Positions 6,091 to 12,877 of a DNA stretch of 13,212 bases are shown here, piece by piece. A program made the position numbers and the translations under genes. The notes under the pieces are model-generated. The model was not told the origin of the DNA and searched no databases. It saw only the letters and a list, made by a program, of their open reading frames with translations. Location of the stretch: assembly GCA_964451705.1 (NCBI GenBank), contig CAYVIV010000026.1, forward strand, positions 1-13,212. The letters run 5' to 3'. The number at the start of each line of letters is the position of its first letter. Positions within the stretch are counted from its first letter, which is position 1. Origin of the DNA: CAYYFV01 sp964451705. GTDB lineage: Bacteria > Patescibacteriota > Gracilibacteria > UBA1369 > GCA-2718715.

Positions 6091-6543
6091 ATGAGTAAAT
6101 TACATAATTTAAATCCCACAACAGACCAAAAACGAAAAGGCAGAAGAATTGGTCGAGGTAATGCATCTGGTGCGGGTACCTATGCTAATCGTGGTATGAA
6201 TGGACAAAATTCTAGAACCGGGGGTGGTGTCCGACGTGGATTTGAAGGTGGACAAACTCCCCTATTCAAAAAAATGGGAAAACTAAAAGGCTTTAATGCA
6301 TATAAACCAACTGTCTTTAATATTGTCAATTTGACTTTATTAGAAGAAAAATTTGAAGATGGAGATACAGTTAATCAAGATAGTTTAGCAAAAAAGGGTT
6401 TAATCGACATTAGAAAGCCAACCAAACTACTTGCCAAGGGTCAACTAAAAAAGAAAATTACAATTGAAGTTGACAAAGCATCTAAAACCGCAGTTAAAGC
6501 TGTTGAAACAGCTGGTGGTAGTGTTAAAATAATAGCAGCATAA
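6091..6543 (+). CDS. rplO: 50S ribosomal protein L15
   Basis: L15 is a late-assembly large-subunit protein with a long Gly/Arg-rich extension that threads into 23S rRNA. The 150-residue product begins MSKLHNLNPTTDQKRKGRRIGRG and continues with the glycine-rich segment (GNASGAGTYANRGMNGQNSR, GGGVRRGFEGGQTPLFKKM). The C-terminal globular domain follows (about 70-150, with VNLTLLEEKFEDGDTVN and the final VETAGGSVKIIAA). Length and order (before secY) are typical. It directly follows rpsE because rpmD is missing. Confidence 0.98.
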   Translation: MSKLHNLNPTTDQKRKGRRIGRGNASGAGTYANRGMNGQNSRTGGGVRRGFEGGQTPLFKKMGKLKGFNAYKPTVFNIVNLTLLEEKFEDGDTVNQDSLAKKGLIDIRKPTKLLAKGQLKKKITIEVDKASKTAVKAVETAGGSVKIIAA

Positions 6544-6555
6544 TTACCTAAACTC

Positions 6556-7842
6556 ATGAAAAAATTAAAACTAATCTTCGGGAACAAAGATCTCCGAAGA
6601 AAGATTTTGTATACTATTGCCATCATTGCAATCTATAGACTACTAGCACAGGTTTCTATTCCGGGAGTCAATCTAGCCAGCTTAAAAGCTGTATTCGACC
6701 AAAACCAGTTTTTAAGCATGTTTAGCCTGCTAACTGGAGGAAGTGCCGAAAACTTTTCAATTGTGCTTATGGGACTAGCTCCATATATTAATGCCTCAAT
6801 TATCGTCCAACTATTAACAGTAGTTATTCCAAAATTCGAAGAAATGTCTAAAGAAGGAGAAGCTGGTAGGAGAAGACTCAACTCTATTACAAGATGGCTT
6901 ACATTACCACTAGCTTTACTACAGTCTTATGGAACAATTTTGCTTTTGAATGCTCAGGCCCAACTACCTATTATTCAAAATATTCAAGACCCCATGGTAA
7001 TTCTACCAATTATGCTGACCGTATCTGCAGGTTCATTATTACTAATGTGGCTTGGAGAACAGATATCTGAAGGTGGTCTTTCTAATGGAATTTCCTTACT
7101 GATTTTCGCCTCTATTATCTCTACAGTACCAACTGCTCTGGCACAAAATTTACTGTTAGCATCTAAAGATTTAGCTCAGCTAATACCTGTGATTGCAATT
7201 ATTCTAATGACCCTAGGCTTAATTATCGCCACAGTAATATTCACAGATGCTTATCGAAGAATTCCTGTTGCCTATGCCTCTAAATCTGCCAAGGGCGCCA
7301 TGAGCGAACTACCTATAAAGGTTAACCAAGCAGGCATGATTCCAATTATCTTTGCTGTGAGTGTAGTAACCTTTCCAACAATTGCCGCCCAGCTGCTGCA
7401 AAATTCCGCAAACCCAATGTTCCAAAATATATCATCCTTTATTCTCACTTATTTCTCAGTAGATAAACCACTATACTTAGTTACATTATTTCTATTAATT
7501 GTTGGTTTTACCTATTTCTACGTAAGTATTACCTTTAATACAGATAAAGTTGCTGACAACATTCAAAAACGTGGCGGTTATATTCCAGGGATTCGTCCAG
7601 GTAAAGCCACTGCAGAATATTTGCATGGAGTGTCGCACAGATTAAATCTATTTGGAGGGATTTTCATCGGTGGTATTGCTGTAATTCCAATTATCGCTCA
7701 AAGGTTTATAAGTACTGGTGGTAACTCATTACCATTACTTATGTCTGGTGCTGGTATCTTGATTATAGTTGGTGTTATTTTAGAGCTTATACGACAAGTA
7801 GATACACATTTAATTAATTCTGATTACTCTAAATTCTTATAA
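6556..7842 (+). CDS. secY: Protein translocase subunit SecY
   Basis: SecY is the pore subunit of the Sec translocon in the cytoplasmic membrane, working with SecE, SecG and the SecA ATPase or the ribosome. The 428-residue product shows ten hydrophobic segments, at roughly residues 17-34, 66-92, 113-132, 143-166, 174-198, 208-230, 257-281, 303-327, 363-382 and 391-412. Family motifs include SIPGVNL after TM1, GLAPYINASIIVQLL in TM2, GEQISEGGLSNGISL before TM5, RRIPVAYASK after TM6, and the cytoplasmic loop KRGGYIPGIRPGKAT (338-352) that contacts SecA and the ribosome. The cytoplasmic C-terminus is short. It is the last gene of the spc block, with adk starting 2 bases after its stop. Confidence 0.98.
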   Translation: MKKLKLIFGNKDLRRKILYTIAIIAIYRLLAQVSIPGVNLASLKAVFDQNQFLSMFSLLTGGSAENFSIVLMGLAPYINASIIVQLLTVVIPKFEEMSKEGEAGRRRLNSITRWLTLPLALLQSYGTILLLNAQAQLPIIQNIQDPMVILPIMLTVSAGSLLLMWLGEQISEGGLSNGISLLIFASIISTVPTALAQNLLLASKDLAQLIPVIAIILMTLGLIIATVIFTDAYRRIPVAYASKSAKGAMSELPIKVNQAGMIPIIFAVSVVTFPTIAAQLLQNSANPMFQNISSFILTYFSVDKPLYLVTLFLLIVGFTYFYVSITFNTDKVADNIQKRGGYIPGIRPGKATAEYLHGVSHRLNLFGGIFIGGIAVIPIIAQRFISTGGNSLPLLMSGAGILIIVGVILELIRQVDTHLINSDYSKFL

Positions 7843-7843
7843 T

Positions 7844-8398
7844 ATGAATCTTGTATTATTAGGAATTCAAGGTTCTGGTAAAGGAACTCAAGCTCGCCTA
7901 TTAGAAAAATATGGGTATAAAATTTTTGAACCAGGATCCCAATTCAGAGAAATTGCTCAACAAGACACCATATTCGGTAAAGAAATTAAACAAATAATCG
8001 ATAGTGGTAATCTAGTCTCAGACAAGATTGTCTGTAGGCTTGCAGAAGATTTTATTCAAAAACATCCCAATTCACCAATAATATTTGATGGCATCCCTAG
8101 AAATCAATCACAATTCGATACTGTCATTAGTATGTTTCAAAAAAAAGCACCAAATTTTCAAGTCTTATTCTTTGAATTAGATGACCAAACAGCTATTGAA
8201 CGTCTAAAAAAAAGAGCTGTTCTCGAAAACCGTAATGACGACACACCAGAGGGCATTCAACAAAGAATTCAAATTTTCAAAAACCATACCTACCCTTTGC
8301 TTGATAAGTTTAAGGAAATCTGTCCAATTATAAGAGTAGATGCATCTAAAACTATTCAAGAGGTCAATATAGAAACACAAACTAAATTAAATTTATAA
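7844..8398 (+). CDS. adk: Adenylate kinase, short-LID, divergent AMP-site motif
   Basis: Adenylate kinase interconverts ATP + AMP and 2 ADP. The 184-residue product has the P-loop GIQGSGKGT (residues 7-15), an FDGIPRNQSQ motif (81-90; usual form DGFPR..Q), and arginines R120, R124, R130 and R141 around RNDD (130-133), matching the phosphate-binding arginines of the family. Only five residues separate R124 from R130, so the LID is the short form, without the zinc or HxY insertion of the 214-residue E. coli type. The AMP-side STGDxLR motif is changed to EPGSQFR (29-35): Thr becomes Pro and Asp becomes Ser. Position between secY and map is the classic adk locus, which supports the name. Another NMP kinase specificity cannot be ruled out from sequence alone. 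Confidence 0.88.
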   Translation: MNLVLLGIQGSGKGTQARLLEKYGYKIFEPGSQFREIAQQDTIFGKEIKQIIDSGNLVSDKIVCRLAEDFIQKHPNSPIIFDGIPRNQSQFDTVISMFQKKAPNFQVLFFELDDQTAIERLKKRAVLENRNDDTPEGIQQRIQIFKNHTYPLLDKFKEICPIIRVDASKTIQEVNIETQTKLNL

Positions 8399-9166
8399 AT
8401 GACTACAGTTATTAAAAACAAACAAGAAATAGTCATTATGAAGCAAGCTGCACAAATACTTGTGCAGGCACTGCTATTGGCAGAAAGTCTTGCCAAACCT
8501 GGTGTTAGCACCAAAGAAATTGATTTAGCAGTCGAACAATTCATTCTATCCAAAGGTGGTACTCCGGGCTTTAAAGGCCACATGGGCTACCCTGCTACCA
8601 TTTGCAAAGCAGTCAATGACGAAATCGTACATGGCATACCAGACGATACTCTCCTGCAAGATGGTGATATTTTAACTATAGACTGTGGGGTTAAGCTCAA
8701 GGGCTATAATTCAGACTCAGCACTAACTGTTATGATAGGAAGCGTAGAACAATCCACCATAGATTTTGTAAATACAACTCAACAAGCACTCTACGAAGCC
8801 ATTAAAATCCTAAAACCTGGAGTTACGACAGGAGACATTGGTGCTTGCGTACAAAAATATATAGAATCAAAAGGTTATAAAATTTTCAAAGACCTAATTG
8901 GTCATGGAATTGGCAAGAGTCTATGGGAGCAACCCCAAATACCAAACTACGGCAAGGCTGGAAAGGGCATGGCTCTTAAAGCCGGTATGATAATTTGCAT
9001 TGAACCTATAGTGGGAATCTCAACCTCTAAAATGTTCACATTGGATGATAATTGGACTATAGTAACTCCAGACCAAAGTTTAGCTTGCCAATGGGAACAT
9101 ATGATATTAATTACTGACAATGGGCATGAAGTCTTGACCCTAAGACCAGGTGAAAAAATTACTTAA
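8399..9166 (+). CDS. map: Type I methionine aminopeptidase with an active-site His-to-Trp change
   Basis: The enzyme removes the initiator methionine from nascent proteins using a dinuclear metal centre. All five metal ligands are present: D95 (TIDCG), D106 (NSDSA), H169 (IGHGIG), E202 (CIEPI) and E233 (QWEHM). H78 (VHGIPDD), matching E. coli His79, is also kept. The second active-site histidine, E. coli His178 in FHEEP, is replaced by W176 in LWEQP (codon TGG at 8924-8926). The 255-residue length is normal and there is no N-terminal extension, so this is the bacterial short form. The ATG directly follows the adk stop (TAAATG), so the two are probably translated together. The family is certain; the effect of the Trp is unknown. 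Confidence 0.95.
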   Translation: MTTVIKNKQEIVIMKQAAQILVQALLLAESLAKPGVSTKEIDLAVEQFILSKGGTPGFKGHMGYPATICKAVNDEIVHGIPDDTLLQDGDILTIDCGVKLKGYNSDSALTVMIGSVEQSTIDFVNTTQQALYEAIKILKPGVTTGDIGACVQKYIESKGYKIFKDLIGHGIGKSLWEQPQIPNYGKAGKGMALKAGMIICIEPIVGISTSKMFTLDDNWTIVTPDQSLACQWEHMILITDNGHEVLTLRPGEKIT

Positions 9167-9173
9167 AAAAACC

Positions 9174-9202
9174 TTGAAATGCGCTCAAGATTAGGGTAGT
9201 AT
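9174..9202 (+). promoter_or_regulatory. Sigma-70-type promoter candidate for the infA-alpha operon block
   Basis: The 90-base map-infA gap (9167-9256) is the longest gene-free stretch in the window. It contains TTGAAA (9174-9179, five of six to the -35 consensus), a 17-base spacer, and TAGTAT (9197-9202, four of six to the -10). Transcription would start near 9209 and leave a leader of about 48 bases. A second, better -10-like TATAAA lies at 9227-9232 but has a poor -35. A 5-base inverted repeat CTTGA/TCAAG (9173-9177 and 9185-9189) overlaps the -35 element. Activity is inferred only. Confidence 0.5.
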
Positions 9203-9256
9203 CTGGTAGCTTTTCACAAGTTAAAATATAAAATCTACGTAACACAAGCGAATTTA

Positions 9257-9481
9257 ATGGTAAAAGAGGATAAAATAGTAGTCGAAGGAAGCGTTGTAGA
9301 ATGCCTTCCAAACTCACAATTCAAGGTTGAATTACCTGAACACGAAGATCTAATTGTCACAGCAACAATCTCTGGCAAAATTAGAATTAATAACATAAAA
9401 ATATCCCTAGGAGACAAAGTTCAAGTAGAAGTCTCACCATATGATATTACAAAGGGAAGAATTATCTATCGTCTAAAATAA
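9257..9481 (+). CDS. infA: Translation initiation factor IF-1
   Basis: IF-1 is a single S1/OB-fold domain that occupies the A site of the 30S subunit during initiation and works with IF-2 and IF-3. The 74-residue product matches the family along its whole length: MVKEDKIVVEGSVVECLPNS, then QFKVELPEHEDLIVTATISGK, then IRINNIKISLGDKVQVEVSP, and ending YDITKGRIIYRLK. The start at 9257 gives the expected N-terminus (usual form MAKED.IE.EG). It is the first gene after the 90-base gap and promoter candidate, and rpmJ follows 8 bases later. Confidence 0.98.
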   Translation: MVKEDKIVVEGSVVECLPNSQFKVELPEHEDLIVTATISGKIRINNIKISLGDKVQVEVSPYDITKGRIIYRLK

Positions 9482-9489
9482 CTTAAAAA

Positions 9490-9606
9490 ATGAAAGTAAG
9501 AGCATCTGTAAAAAAAATATGTGATAAATGTAAAATAATCATAAGAAAACGTGTCGTTCGCGTAATATGCAACGCAGATCCAAAACACAAACAGAGACAA
9601 GGCTAA
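9490..9606 (+). CDS. rpmJ: 50S ribosomal protein L36 (zinc-binding form)
   Basis: This is a 38-codon gene. The product begins MKVRASVKKICDKCK and ends CNADPKHKQRQG. C11, C14, C27 and H33 form the zinc site of the C+ form of L36, and the length and C-terminal KHKQRQG are diagnostic. L36 is the smallest bacterial ribosomal protein and organises 23S rRNA near the peptidyl-transferase centre. It is located between infA and rpsM, its standard place. The ATG overlaps a run of A residues (ACTTAAAAAATG) with no Shine-Dalgarno. Confidence 0.98.
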   Translation: MKVRASVKKICDKCKIIIRKRVVRVICNADPKHKQRQG

Positions 9607-9633
9607 TTAATATATAGTAATTTTAACAGGAAT

Positions 9634-10008
9634 ATGGCTAGAGTATCAGGTGTAAACCTACCAAAAAACAAAAGGCTACCAGTTGGTCTAACCTACATTA
9701 CAGGTGTTGGTAGATCTAGAGCAGATAAAATTATAGACAAGCTTAATTTAGATGCCGACCGTAAAATTGAAACCCTTACAGAAGAAGAGCTGAAATTAAT
9801 TCGTGAAGAAATTGCTCAATTCAAGGTCGAAGGAGATCTACGTAGAGAAGTATCCATGAACATTAAAAGAAAGCAAGAGGTTGGCTGTTACCAAGGTTTT
9901 AGGCATAAAAGAGGCCTGCCAGTAAACGGTCAAAACACTAGAACTAATGCAAGAACGCGTAAAGGTAGGAAAAGAACTGTTGCAAACAAGAAAAAGGTAA
10001 GTAAATAA
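9634..10008 (+). CDS. rpsM: 30S ribosomal protein S13
   Basis: S13 is in the small-subunit head, where it contacts the P-site tRNA and L5 in intersubunit bridges. The 124-residue product shows MARVSGVNLPKNKRL, the helix-hairpin-helix GLTYITGVGRSRADKII (residues about 18-34), and the C-terminal signature RHKRGLPVNGQNTRTNARTRKG followed by a lysine-rich tail. The upstream ACAGGAATATG contains AGGA four bases before the start, the nearest thing to a Shine-Dalgarno in the window, though closer than normal. It is the first S-protein gene of the alpha block, 27 bases after rpmJ. Confidence 0.98.
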   Translation: MARVSGVNLPKNKRLPVGLTYITGVGRSRADKIIDKLNLDADRKIETLTEEELKLIREEIAQFKVEGDLRREVSMNIKRKQEVGCYQGFRHKRGLPVNGQNTRTNARTRKGRKRTVANKKKVSK

Positions 10009-10022
10009 TATATTAGTAGAAA

Positions 10023-10412
10023 ATGGTTAAATACAGTCAAAAAAGTGCAAAAAGAGCTAAAAAAAGTGTCCCACATGGTCATTGCCATATCCAGTGCTCA
10101 TTCAACAATACAGTTGTCACAATCACAGATTTAGCAGGTCAAACAGTTGCATGGAGTTCTGCAGGGTCGAATGGATTTAAAGGTTCACGTAAGAGTACCC
10201 CATATGCAGCTCAAATATCTGCTGAGAATGCTGCACAAAAAGCTAAAATACATGGTTTAGAAAAAGTCGATGTATTCGTTAAAGGAGTCGGTCCAGGTAG
10301 AGAGCAATCAGTTCGTGGACTACAGGCTGCAGGCATTCATGTTTTATCTTTAACAGATATAACACCAATTGCACACAATGGTGCACGTGCAAAGAAACAA
10401 AGAAGAAACTAA
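10023..10412 (+). CDS. rpsK: 30S ribosomal protein S11
   Basis: S11 lies in the platform near the mRNA exit and the E site and, with S18/S21, helps position the mRNA 5' end and the anti-Shine-Dalgarno region. The 129-residue product has HCHIQCSFNNTVVTITD, GSNGFKGSRKSTPYAAQISAE, the signature VKGVGPGREQSVRGLQAAG, and TDITPIAHNGARAKKQRRN. The final motif usually reads HNGCRPP/KK; here Cys is Ala and the prolines are missing. The length is typical and it keeps its place between rpsM and rpsD. Confidence 0.98.
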   Translation: MVKYSQKSAKRAKKSVPHGHCHIQCSFNNTVVTITDLAGQTVAWSSAGSNGFKGSRKSTPYAAQISAENAAQKAKIHGLEKVDVFVKGVGPGREQSVRGLQAAGIHVLSLTDITPIAHNGARAKKQRRN

Positions 10413-10425
10413 TTAATATTATAAT

Positions 10426-11040
10426 ATGTCACGATATACGGGTCCCCTAGTTAGAAAGGCGCGTCGTTATGGAGTTATGTTGTTTAACAATGGTAACAGC
10501 AAGCAAAACGCCTTTAAAAAGAGAAAGTATGCTCCAGGTCAGCATGGTAGATCTTCATTTAGAAGTTTATCTGAATTTGGTAAGCAACTACAAGAAAAAC
10601 AAAAAGCTAGATTTATGTTTGGCATCACTGAAAAACAATTTCGAAAGTATTACGACAAAGCTAGTACTATGGAAGGTGTTACAGGCGAACAACTAATGCA
10701 ACTTCTAGAAAGAAGGTTAGACAACGTTGTCTTTCGATCTGGCTTAGCATCTACTCGTAGACAGGCCCGGCAACTTGTGACCCATGGGCACTTTGAACTT
10801 AATGGAAGACGAGTAGATATACCAAGTATTCAAGTAAGTATTGGAGATACAGTTGTTATTCGAACTAAATCACAAAAAAGTCCACTGTTTACCGAAGTTA
10901 AAAAAGCCAAGGATAGTTCTGTAAAATGGCTAAATGCAGACAATGGAAAACTAGCAATAGAAGTACTAGCACTACCAGATAAGGATGATACTGAACACAT
11001 TATAAATTCACAAATGATTGTAGAGTTCTACTCTAAATAA
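10426..11040 (+). CDS. rpsD: 30S ribosomal protein S4 (zinc-free form)
   Basis: S4 is a primary assembly protein of the small subunit that acts in decoding accuracy; in E. coli it also represses the alpha operon. The 204-residue product begins MSRYTGPLVRKARRYGV and has no N-terminal Cys cluster (C- form). It shows YAPGQHGRS and EKQKARFMFGITEKQFRKYY, then the S4 RNA-binding domain (about residues 92-155: RRLDNVVFRSGLASTRRQAR, then QLVTHGHFELNGRRVDIPS). The C-terminus MIVEFYSK is typical. I saw no recognisable S4-binding pseudoknot upstream of rpsM. Confidence 0.98.
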   Translation: MSRYTGPLVRKARRYGVMLFNNGNSKQNAFKKRKYAPGQHGRSSFRSLSEFGKQLQEKQKARFMFGITEKQFRKYYDKASTMEGVTGEQLMQLLERRLDNVVFRSGLASTRRQARQLVTHGHFELNGRRVDIPSIQVSIGDTVVIRTKSQKSPLFTEVKKAKDSSVKWLNADNGKLAIEVLALPDKDDTEHIINSQMIVEFYSK

Positions 11041-11065
11041 TATTAAATATATTAATTCTTTAAAT

Positions 11066-12040
11066 ATGCACCTAATCCAAGGTCAAATAGGATTACCAAA
11101 AATGCTTAAAGAGGAACTAGAAGCGAATATATCACGCTTTATAATTTCTCCTTTACCCCAAGGTTATGGAACGACACTAGGCAACACACTTAGAAGAGTT
11201 CTATTATCTTCACTTCCTGGTGCGGCAGTAACTGGTATTAAAGTCAAGGGCGTAAACTACGAATATGCCACCATTCAAGGAGCTAAAGATAGTGTTTTAG
11301 ATATATTGCTAAATCTAAAACAACTCAAACTCAATAAAACTGATCTAGAACCATCTTTTATTACCCTCAAAGCTAATAAAGCCGGGGAAGTTCTAGCAAG
11401 TGCCATTGAGTGTCCTACAGAAGTTGAAATTTTAAATCCAGAGCTTTTAATTACTACAATTGAAAAAGGTTCAGATTTAGAAATAAAAATCAAAGTAGAA
11501 AAAGGAGTTGGCTATCTAACTTCTAACGAAATTAAAGAGCAAAACACAGAAATTGATTGGATTTGGACAGATGCTTTCTTCTCTCCAGTCAAAAAAGTTC
11601 GTTTTGAAACAGATCACACACGTGTAGGACAGCAAACAAATCTAGATAAATTAATTCTAGATGTAGAGACCAATGGTTCTATTACACCTGAAGAAGCTAT
11701 TAAATTTGCATCCAACTTGATGCAATCATATTTTGGCTATTTTAATTCAGACAGTGCTATGATAGAGGAGGACTTTATGAGCGATCCAGAAAAAATCCAA
11801 GAAAACAAAGCTAATGATGCAGAAGTTCAAACAGCTAAAGAAACATATACACCAATTGAAATTCTCGGTTTATCACCAAGAACTTTAAATGCATGTATTA
11901 ATGGAGAAATTGGTTCTATTGAACAATTAACTAAATGTACCGAAACTAAATTATCTAATCTTAGAGGTTTTGGTAAGAAAGCTTTAACAGAGGTAAAAGA
12001 TGCGCTTGCCTCTAGAGGACTTAGCCTTGCAGACGAGTAA
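11066..12040 (+). CDS. rpoA: DNA-directed RNA polymerase subunit alpha
   Basis: The alpha dimer nucleates assembly of RNA polymerase, and its C-terminal domain (alpha-CTD) binds UP elements and activators. The 324-residue product has the N-terminal domain (1 to about 230), with PLPQGYGTTLGNTLRRVLLSS (29-49), VLDILLNLKQL and RVGQQTNLDKLILDVETNG. A linker follows (about 231-261, acidic/Lys-rich), and then the helix-hairpin-helix alpha-CTD (about 262-324: LGLSPRTLNACI, LRGFGKKALTEVKDALASRG). R272, N275 and K304 align with the DNA-contacting E. coli R265, N268 and K298 region, and E. coli Ser299 aligns with Ala306. An intact alpha-CTD implies normal upstream promoter recognition. It lies between rpsD and rplQ, its standard place. 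Confidence 0.98.
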   Translation: MHLIQGQIGLPKMLKEELEANISRFIISPLPQGYGTTLGNTLRRVLLSSLPGAAVTGIKVKGVNYEYATIQGAKDSVLDILLNLKQLKLNKTDLEPSFITLKANKAGEVLASAIECPTEVEILNPELLITTIEKGSDLEIKIKVEKGVGYLTSNEIKEQNTEIDWIWTDAFFSPVKKVRFETDHTRVGQQTNLDKLILDVETNGSITPEEAIKFASNLMQSYFGYFNSDSAMIEEDFMSDPEKIQENKANDAEVQTAKETYTPIEILGLSPRTLNACINGEIGSIEQLTKCTETKLSNLRGFGKKALTEVKDALASRGLSLADE

Positions 12041-12084
12041 AAAGTGTGTTAAAAAGTAAACTACTATTTTAAAATTACCGAGCA

Positions 12085-12438
12085 ATGAGACATAGAGTAA
12101 ATAAAACAGGTCTGAGAAAGACTAAATGTAAGTATAAATCTCTTAGAAAAAATCTTTTGACTTCATTCTTTAAACACGAAGCCATTAAGACAACTCAAAA
12201 AAGAGCTGAAATACTGTCGCCACTCGCTCAAAAAGTTATTACTATTGCATTAACTAAAGAGCCACGCGAAGCAATTCGCCAGATAAACAATTACGTTACC
12301 GAAAAAGAGGTAGCTAAAAAAATTATGAGTGAAATTAAAGATAAATATCAAGGTCGCAAATCAGGCTTTGTTAGTACCTACAAACTAGGCTTTAGAGCTG
12401 GTGACGGTGCAAGTGAAGTACTAATAAAATTAAACTAA
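12085..12438 (+). CDS. rplQ: 50S ribosomal protein L17
   Basis: L17 is a bacterial-specific large-subunit protein near the polypeptide tunnel exit. The 117-residue product begins MRHRVNKTGLRKTKCKYKSL, continues RKNLLTSFFKHEAIKTTQKRAEILSP as the conserved helical core, and ends GFVSTYKLGFRAGDGASEVLIKLN, matching the family ending (RI.KLGPRRGDAA...I.L) with Pro and Arg changes. The usual basic HRKALLRNL segment is slightly altered. A 44-base gap separates it from rpoA; I see no convincing promoter or terminator there. Confidence 0.97.
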   Translation: MRHRVNKTGLRKTKCKYKSLRKNLLTSFFKHEAIKTTQKRAEILSPLAQKVITIALTKEPREAIRQINNYVTEKEVAKKIMSEIKDKYQGRKSGFVSTYKLGFRAGDGASEVLIKLN

Positions 12439-12446
12439 TTGCTCAG

Positions 12447-12875
12447 ATGAAAACTACATATGTAAATCCTAAAACAATCGATCGTAAATGGTACGTTTTC
12501 GATGCAACAGGTAAAACCCTTGGGCGTTTTGCAACAGAAATTGCAAACATGCTCCGAGGTAAAAACAAAGCATGCTTTGCACCAAACCATGACAATGGTG
12601 ACTACGTGATTATTATCAATGCTGAAAAACTCAAGCTAACTGGTAATAAATTAGAGCAAAAAACATACTACACCCACTCCAAGTACCCAGGAGGACTCAA
12701 AAGTAAAACAGCAGCTACCTTGCTGGAAAACAAAGCAGATAAAATTATTTACCATGCTATTGCTGGAATGATTCCACGTAATCGTATTAAAAAAACTATC
12801 CTTTCTAAGCTTCATGTATATACTGGTGATACACACCCACACGAAGCTCAACAAGCAATTAACTTAGAACTGTAA
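12447..12875 (+). CDS. rplM: 50S ribosomal protein L13
   Basis: L13 is an early-assembly protein of the large subunit. The 142-residue product equals the usual length. It shows RKWYVFDATGKTLGRFATEIAN (family DA.GK.LGRLAT.IA), MLRGKNKACFAPNHDNGDYV, INAEKLKLTGNKLEQK, YYTHSKYPGGLKS, AGMIPRNRIKK, and LHVYTGDTHPHEAQQ. It follows rplQ by only 8 bases and precedes rpsI by 2 bases. In many bacteria rplM-rpsI is separated from the alpha operon, often by cobalt-type ABC-transporter genes and truA; here it is directly attached. Confidence 0.98.
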   Translation: MKTTYVNPKTIDRKWYVFDATGKTLGRFATEIANMLRGKNKACFAPNHDNGDYVIIINAEKLKLTGNKLEQKTYYTHSKYPGGLKSKTAATLLENKADKIIYHAIAGMIPRNRIKKTILSKLHVYTGDTHPHEAQQAINLEL

Positions 12876-12877
12876 TT

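Noticed and set aside
9173..9189. CTTGA/TCAAG hairpin after map as a Rho-independent terminator
   Set aside because: The stem is only 5 bp and is not followed by a T-run. It is better regarded as a possible operator or chance repeat.
10420..10425. TATAAT immediately before the rpsD start (a similar one lies at 7838-7843 before adk)
   Set aside because: These hexamers abut the ATG, so transcription would start inside the coding region. They have no -35 partner and are expected by chance in such AT-rich gaps.
10469..10696. Plus-strand 75-codon open frame inside rpsD in another frame
   Set aside because: It lies wholly within the well-conserved S4 gene and has no family features, so it is a shadow of the real gene.
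12041..12084. Promoter or terminator in the rpoA-rplQ gap
   Set aside because: Only weak matches (TTGCAG upstream, TAAAAA as -10) and no hairpin with a T-tract were seen, which is not enough to call.
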